Positions 60,569 to 64,000 of a DNA stretch of 64,000 nucleotides are shown in pieces. Under the pieces are notes generated by a model that did no database searches, was not told the DNA's origin, and worked only from the letters and a program-made list of their open reading frames with translations. The translations under genes and the position numbers were made by a program. This DNA is from Cyanobacteria bacterium UBA2855 (GTDB taxonomy: Bacteria > Cyanobacteriota > Vampirovibrionia > Gastranaerophilales > Gastranaerophilaceae), in contig DEFJ01000027.1 of NCBI GenBank assembly GCA_002350725.1, positions 38,445-102,444 of the forward strand. Direction: 5' to 3'. Every line of letters begins with the position of its first letter. The first letter of the stretch is position 1.

Positions 60569-61682
60569 TTGCTTTTTCCTTTATGTGTTCAAATAACTCT
60601 ATAGCTCTTAGTATTGCTTTATCCATATCATAATATTTATAGTCACCCAATCTTCCTAAGAAGTATACTTTTTCCAATCTCTTGCCATCTTCAAAATATT
60701 TACGATACAGGGCATCATTTTCTTCTGTTGGAATAGGATAATATCTTTCGTTTTTACCTAATTCGAAAAATTCTGAGTACTCCTTAGCGATTACAGTTTT
60801 GTCGGTTTGATCATCCAAGTAATACTTATACTCATGAATTCTTGTAAAATCGTAATTGCAAGGATAATTTACGCAAGCTGCACTTTGATAGTATGGTTTA
60901 TTGTATGTTTCAAACTTAAAGTTTACACTTCTGTATGGTAAAGCCCCATATTTGTATTCAAAAAACTCATCAATAGGACCTGTGTAAAAAATTCTATCAA
61001 AATCATCAGGGTTTATATCTTTATATTCGGTATTTAATTTAATCTTGATGTTTTTGTTGTCTAAAATTCGTTCAACGACTTTTGTATATCCTTCCAACGG
61101 AATGCCTTGAAATCTGTCTTGAAAATATCTGTTATCTTTACTTAAATAAACAGGAACTCTTGCTGTAACCGCACCATCAACTTCTTTTGGTGACACACCC
61201 CATTGTTTTGTCGTATAGTATAAAAAGATTTTTTCATATACGTAATTTGCAAGGAATTTTAAATCATCATCATCCTGCTTTTGAAATTCTAAAATAGGAA
61301 CTTTTGTGTTTATTGCAAATACATCAAGTAATTTTTCTTCAAGTTTTGTTGCAAAGCTGTTAGGGAAAACATCATAAAGAGTGTTCAAATTAAACGGAAT
61401 ATGTGTTTCTATACCATCTAAAATTCCGATAACTTTATGCATATATGTATTAAAATCAGTGAATTTTCTTATGTAATTCCAAACTTTTTCAGATTTTGTG
61501 TGGAAAATGTGAGAGCCGTATTTGTGAATCATAATACCGTTTTCATCGCGATAATCATAGCAATTTCCTGCAATATGATCTTTTTTGTCAATCACAAGAA
61601 CTTCTTCTCCTAATTCTTCGGCAAGAAGATTTGCCATTACCGCACCCGAAAACCCTGCTCCAACTACTAAATTTTTTGTCAT
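60561..61682 (-). CDS. glf: UDP-galactopyranose mutase
   Basis: A 373-residue flavoprotein. The FAD site is NLVVGAGFSGAVMANLLAEE, followed by NCYDYRDENGIMIHKYGSHIFHT and the conserved Arg/Trp positions (KQWGVSPKEVDGAVTARVPV, PYRSVNFKFET). It makes UDP-galactofuranose for surface glycans. ATG at 61682 has ACGGAG upstream; the frame extends to 61742, but the first 20 residues do not match the family. Confidence 0.95.
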   Translation of the reverse strand: MTKNLVVGAGFSGAVMANLLAEELGEEVLVIDKKDHIAGNCYDYRDENGIMIHKYGSHIFHTKSEKVWNYIRKFTDFNTYMHKVIGILDGIETHIPFNLNTLYDVFPNSFATKLEEKLLDVFAINTKVPILEFQKQDDDDLKFLANYVYEKIFLYYTTKQWGVSPKEVDGAVTARVPVYLSKDNRYFQDRFQGIPLEGYTKVVERILDNKNIKIKLNTEYKDINPDDFDRIFYTGPIDEFFEYKYGALPYRSVNFKFETYNKPYYQSAACVNYPCNYDFTRIHEYKYYLDDQTDKTVIAKEYSEFFELGKNERYYPIPTEENDALYRKYFEDGKRLEKVYFLGRLGDYKYYDMDKAILRAIELFEHIKEKANG

Positions 61683-61778
61683 ACAAATATTCTCCGTAAT
61701 TCTAATACATATACCCTTTGTTATCTTAGCATAAACACGCATAATTTTGTATAGTTTGTTATTTTTTGTTATCAGGAA

Positions 61779-62576
61779 CTATTTTCCGAGTTGATTAGCT
61801 TTTATGGTTGTTTGCTCAATTACGTCATTGAATAGTTTTTTTGAGTTTTCCTCGTTCATAACGGATATTCCGACAAAAGTACAACCGCCTTTAGTCGCAA
61901 CATTGTCAATCAATGTTTGTACAGGAGTTTCACCTCTGTTGAAAATCATTTTAGCAGAACCAATAGCGGTTTGAGTTGCTAACATAAGCGATTTTTCATA
62001 ATCTAAACCTAATTTTTCTCCTGCTCTTGCCATATCTTCAATTACTTTGTAGAAAAATGCCGGACCTGAGCCTGATATAGCTGTTACAATATCCATTTGA
62101 TCTTCTTGTACATTGATAACTTTGCCGACACTTCTCAGAATTGAAGATACAAATTCAATATCTTCGTCATAAGCGTATGAACCTTTGCATATCCCAAACA
62201 TTCCTTCCTTAATTAAGGCAGGAGTATTCGGCATAATTCTTACAACACGACGTCTGCCAATAATTTTTTCTATTTTTGTTGTGCTTACGCCTGCGGCAAT
62301 CGAAACTATAAGTTTATCTTCGGTTATTTCCGGTTTAATTTCTTCAATTATGTCGTTAACTTGATTAGGTTTAACTGCAATAAAAACGATGTCGCTTCTG
62401 TTTGCTAAAGCTTTATTATCAACACTTACTGGAATTTCAAGTCTTTTTTGTGCTGCTTGAGCAAATTCCGTATCAATTTCGGCTCCTGTCAGACTGCCGT
62501 TATAATTCCCTTTTATCCCTTGTATAATTGCGCTTGCCATTTTTCCGCAACCAATAAAACCCAATCTTTTCTTCAT
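61779..62576 (-). CDS. proC: Pyrroline-5-carboxylate reductase
   Basis: A 265-residue NAD(P)H reductase. Rossmann motif KRLGFIGCGKMASAIIQGI, IFIAVKPNQV, the conserved VRIMPNTPALI, ISGSGPAFFYKVIEDMA and the C-terminal TKGGCT motif. Last step of proline synthesis. ATG at 62576 has GGAG 12 nt upstream; an in-frame GTG at 62588 abuts the SD. Confidence 0.95.
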   Translation of the reverse strand: MKKRLGFIGCGKMASAIIQGIKGNYNGSLTGAEIDTEFAQAAQKRLEIPVSVDNKALANRSDIVFIAVKPNQVNDIIEEIKPEITEDKLIVSIAAGVSTTKIEKIIGRRRVVRIMPNTPALIKEGMFGICKGSYAYDEDIEFVSSILRSVGKVINVQEDQMDIVTAISGSGPAFFYKVIEDMARAGEKLGLDYEKSLMLATQTAIGSAKMIFNRGETPVQTLIDNVATKGGCTFVGISVMNEENSKKLFNDVIEQTTIKANQLGK

Positions 62577-62602
62577 TATGTTAAGCACTCCTTAATTTTT
62601 GG

Positions 62603-62631
62603 TTGACTATTTTCTTTGTTTCATTTACATT
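62603..62631 (+). promoter_or_regulatory. Sigma70 promoter for rpmH
   Basis: TTGACT (62603-62608), a 17-bp spacer and TACATT (62626-62631), with a normal leader and SD (AAAGGA) before the rpmH ATG at 62671. Confidence 0.55.
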
Positions 62632-62670
62632 CTAATTATACGACAAATAAAGATAAAAGGAAATTGAAAA

Positions 62671-62823
62671 ATGAGACGTACACTAGAAGGAACAAAAATT
62701 AAAAGACAACACGTAAGCGGTTTCCGTGCCAGAATGGCTACTCCTGGCGGCAGAGAAGTTATCAACAGACGTCGTGCTAAAGGTCGTCATACGCTCGGTA
62801 TCGTTGCAAAGAAACGTGCTTAA
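62671..62823 (+). CDS. rpmH: 50S ribosomal protein L34
   Basis: A 50-residue basic protein: MRRTLEGTKIKRQHVSG, then FRARMATPGGREVINRRRAKGRH and a short C-terminal extension TLGIVAKKRA. The 'RTLEGT' N terminus is the cyanobacterial-style variant rather than the usual 'RTYQPS'. It is followed by a terminator and rnpA. Confidence 0.97.
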   Translation: MRRTLEGTKIKRQHVSGFRARMATPGGREVINRRRAKGRHTLGIVAKKRA

Positions 62824-62842
62824 TTGTTAAATAAATAGTATT

Positions 62843-62881
62843 AAAAAGAAGCTTTTTACTAAATGTAAAAAGTTTCTTTTT
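62843..62881 (+). terminator. Terminator between rpmH and rnpA
   Basis: AAAAAGAAGCTTTTTAC (62843-62859), loop TAAAT, GTAAAAAGTTTCTTTTT (62865-62881): a nearly complete 17-bp stem with a T tract. It separates two genes that are usually cotranscribed. Confidence 0.88.
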
Positions 62882-62890
62882 GCGTAAAAA

Positions 62891-62919
62891 TTGCAAGAAA
62901 AAAGTTTGTTTGATATAAT
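62891..62919 (+). promoter_or_regulatory. Sigma70 promoter for leaderless rnpA
   Basis: TTGCAA (62891-62896), 17-bp spacer ending in TGA, TATAAT (62914-62919), 6 nt, then the rnpA ATG at 62926. This is the clearest of the leaderless promoters, with both -35 and extended -10 elements. Confidence 0.75.
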
Positions 62920-62925
62920 TTTGCT

Positions 62926-63282
62926 ATGTTACCAAAAGAATACAGACTAAAAAATAAAGCTGCCTTTAGTGCAACTTATCGTATAAAAAATTCTTTTTAT
63001 AAGGACGGAATAGTTCTTTATGCCGGAAAGCTTAAAGCGGATAATGAAAATCCGACACGTGTAGGTTTTGTTGTGAGCAAAAAAACTCATAAACGCGCTG
63101 TCAGACGTAACAGATTAAAAAGGCTTATGAGAGAGAGTTATCGTTTAATGCTTAAAAACAACGAAACAGGTAATGCACAAAATTATATGTCGTTAATTTT
63201 TGTCGGATATGAAAAAGCTGTGGGTAAAAATTTTGACGAAATCCAAAATAGCATTAAAGATTTAATAATGAGGCTGAAATAA
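62926..63282 (+). CDS. rnpA: Ribonuclease P protein component
   Basis: A 118-residue basic protein. It begins LPKEYRLKNKAAFSATYR and has the RNR motif in KKTHKRAVRRNRLKRLMRESYR. With the RNase P RNA it trims tRNA 5' ends. The ATG at 62926 is leaderless. Its stop shares a base with the next gene's ATG. The usual downstream yidD-yidC genes are replaced by the unknown gene at 63282. Confidence 0.95.
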   Translation: MLPKEYRLKNKAAFSATYRIKNSFYKDGIVLYAGKLKADNENPTRVGFVVSKKTHKRAVRRNRLKRLMRESYRLMLKNNETGNAQNYMSLIFVGYEKAVGKNFDEIQNSIKDLIMRLK

Positions 63283-63803
63283 TGCTTGAAGGTGCTTTTG
63301 TTGAAACGATAATGACTCACCCTAACATTCGACCGTATCCTCAAATGCCGCAGGAGACGTCAGGAGTATATTTGCCTTCAAAAACGTATATTCGATATGC
63401 CTTGAGAGAATCCGATTATCCGACATTAATTATAGTTGATCCGATATATGATGGTGATAGAGATGTGATTAAGCCCGGATATTATGAATTGGCGCTGTCA
63501 GATGAGCATGACTTTTTGATTTTGATACAAAGTAAGGAAGCTGTTGCGGTAATTCCTGTGTTTAAAGTTGAAGAAGATGCAACTGAGCCTCAAAGGTTAA
63601 ATGATAAAAAATATAAAAAACAGCTAAAAAAAGAGGCAAAAGAACGTGAAGATACAAATAAAAAGAGAGCAAAAGTCGGTATGCCGCCTGATGAACCGAA
63701 GGTATATATGGACGCAACGATAGAATATAATCCAAATGGAGATTATTATTTGATAAAATATGAGCGAGGCACGATAAAAGCCTGGGGTGCAATAAAAAAG
63801 TAA
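63282..63803 (+). CDS. Conserved-looking protein after rnpA, unknown function
   Basis: A 173-residue soluble protein: two compact strand-rich parts (TLIIVDPIYDGDRDVIKPGYYELALSD; FLILIQSKEAVAVIPVFKV), a very basic Lys/Glu-rich helix (KKYKKQLKKEAKEREDTNKKRAKVG) and a final beta hairpin. The ATG shares its A with the rnpA stop (TAATG), so they are coupled. Position would suit a role around RNase P or membrane insertion, but nothing in the sequence shows it. Confidence 0.6.
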   Translation: MLEGAFVETIMTHPNIRPYPQMPQETSGVYLPSKTYIRYALRESDYPTLIIVDPIYDGDRDVIKPGYYELALSDEHDFLILIQSKEAVAVIPVFKVEEDATEPQRLNDKKYKKQLKKEAKEREDTNKKRAKVGMPPDEPKVYMDATIEYNPNGDYYLIKYERGTIKAWGAIKK

Positions 63804-63845
63804 ATTGTCTGTATTGCTTTCTAATTAACAAAATTAATATAGGGG

Positions 63846-63876
63846 TTGATTTTATATTTTTAGCGTACAATAATAT
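63846..63876 (+). promoter_or_regulatory. Putative promoter for tRNA-fMet
   Basis: TTGATT (63846-63851) with AATAAT at 63869-63874 (17-bp spacing), or TACAAT at 63866-63871 (14-bp). The tRNA begins about 100 bp later. The 100-bp interval has no gene I recognise. Confidence 0.3.
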
Positions 63877-63977
63877 AAGTGTTGAGAGAAATCTTTGTGT
63901 GCGTAAAATCTGTAAAAGGATGGAATTGCAGAATGTAACAAAGTAGCACGGGACACTCTACAAAAACAATTAAATAA

Positions 63978-64000
63978 CGCGGGATGGAGCAGTCTGGTAG
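63978..64000 (+). tRNA. tRNA-fMet, 5' fragment
   Basis: CGCGGGATGGAGCAGTCTGG at the right edge is the start of initiator tRNA: acceptor strand CGCGGGA with C1 (no 1-72 pair), then the D arm TGGAGCAGTCTGGTAG. Only 23 nt are in the window. Confidence 0.8.

Noticed and set aside
1..64000. CRISPR arrays, insertion sequences, prophage
   Set aside because: No regularly spaced repeats, transposase, integrase or phage structural genes were seen on either strand.

Overview
The window is AT-rich (roughly one third G+C) and comes from a bacterium with a Gram-negative envelope: an MlaE/MlaF lipid-transport pair, an OprO/OprP-like porin, a class A PBP, meso-diaminopimelate metabolism (LysA) and outer-envelope polysaccharide genes (galE, glf). 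Two features point to the cyanobacterial side of the tree: a Ycf23/DUF561 protein and an L34 protein with the cyanobacterial-style 'RTLEGT' start. There are no photosynthesis genes. Together with several large proteins of a style I associate with gut Vampirovibrionia (former Melainabacteria, order Gastranaerophilales), this suggests a non-photosynthetic relative of cyanobacteria. That placement is an inference, not something the window proves.

Layout. 1-4 kb: start of mfd (cut by the edge), a small membrane protein, mlaF-mlaE and a porin, all on the minus strand. 4-7.4 kb: a PLP-dependent amino-acid decarboxylase, comF and a coupled small gene, and a radical SAM protein. 7.4-9.8 kb: a type IV pilus-like assembly pair (PilO-like, and a PilM-PilN fusion) on the minus strand. 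9.9-17.3 kb: nadA, rlmB, a primary-type sigma factor, then an oligopeptide-type ABC importer (binding protein and two permeases, no ATPase) and an MgtC-like protein. 17.3-22 kb: an 829-residue protein of unknown function, an aminotransferase and plsY. 22-25.2 kb: a three-gene set (VWA protein, FHA-like membrane protein, TonB-like protein). 25.2-33.4 kb: hypothetical genes, a GH38 glycosidase, queA, yidC, a repeat protein and tRNA-Pro. 33.4-41.7 kb: two very large paralogues translated from overlapping frames, a HExxH protein, a degenerate ThiE-like protein and ctpA. 41.9-48.5 kb: a Cys-rich small protein, ycf23, a DegP-like protease, a lytic transglycosylase, yitT, cdaA and lysA. 48.6-57.6 kb: three lineage-type proteins, a GT39-like transferase, an RNase HIII-type nuclease, PBP1A and a YkgJ-like protein. 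57.7-64 kb: a glycosidase-like protein, SMR transporter, galE, glf, proC, rpmH, rnpA, one unknown gene and the first 23 bases of tRNA-fMet.

Three signals stand out. (1) At least ten genes have a sigma70 -10 box ending 5-7 nt (usually exactly 6) before the start codon and no Shine-Dalgarno sequence, so this genome appears to use leaderless transcripts for a defined class of genes. (2) A perfect sigma54 (-24/-12) promoter at 26984-26999 reads into a 130-bp structured intergenic region with no convincing gene. (3) Next to tRNA-Pro, a 60-bp segment containing the tRNA 3' end and its terminator is repeated exactly around a 112-bp GC-richer hairpin insert. In addition, six large unrelated proteins carry a short F-[TS]-[SG] motif within their first 70 residues and have no ordinary signal peptide.
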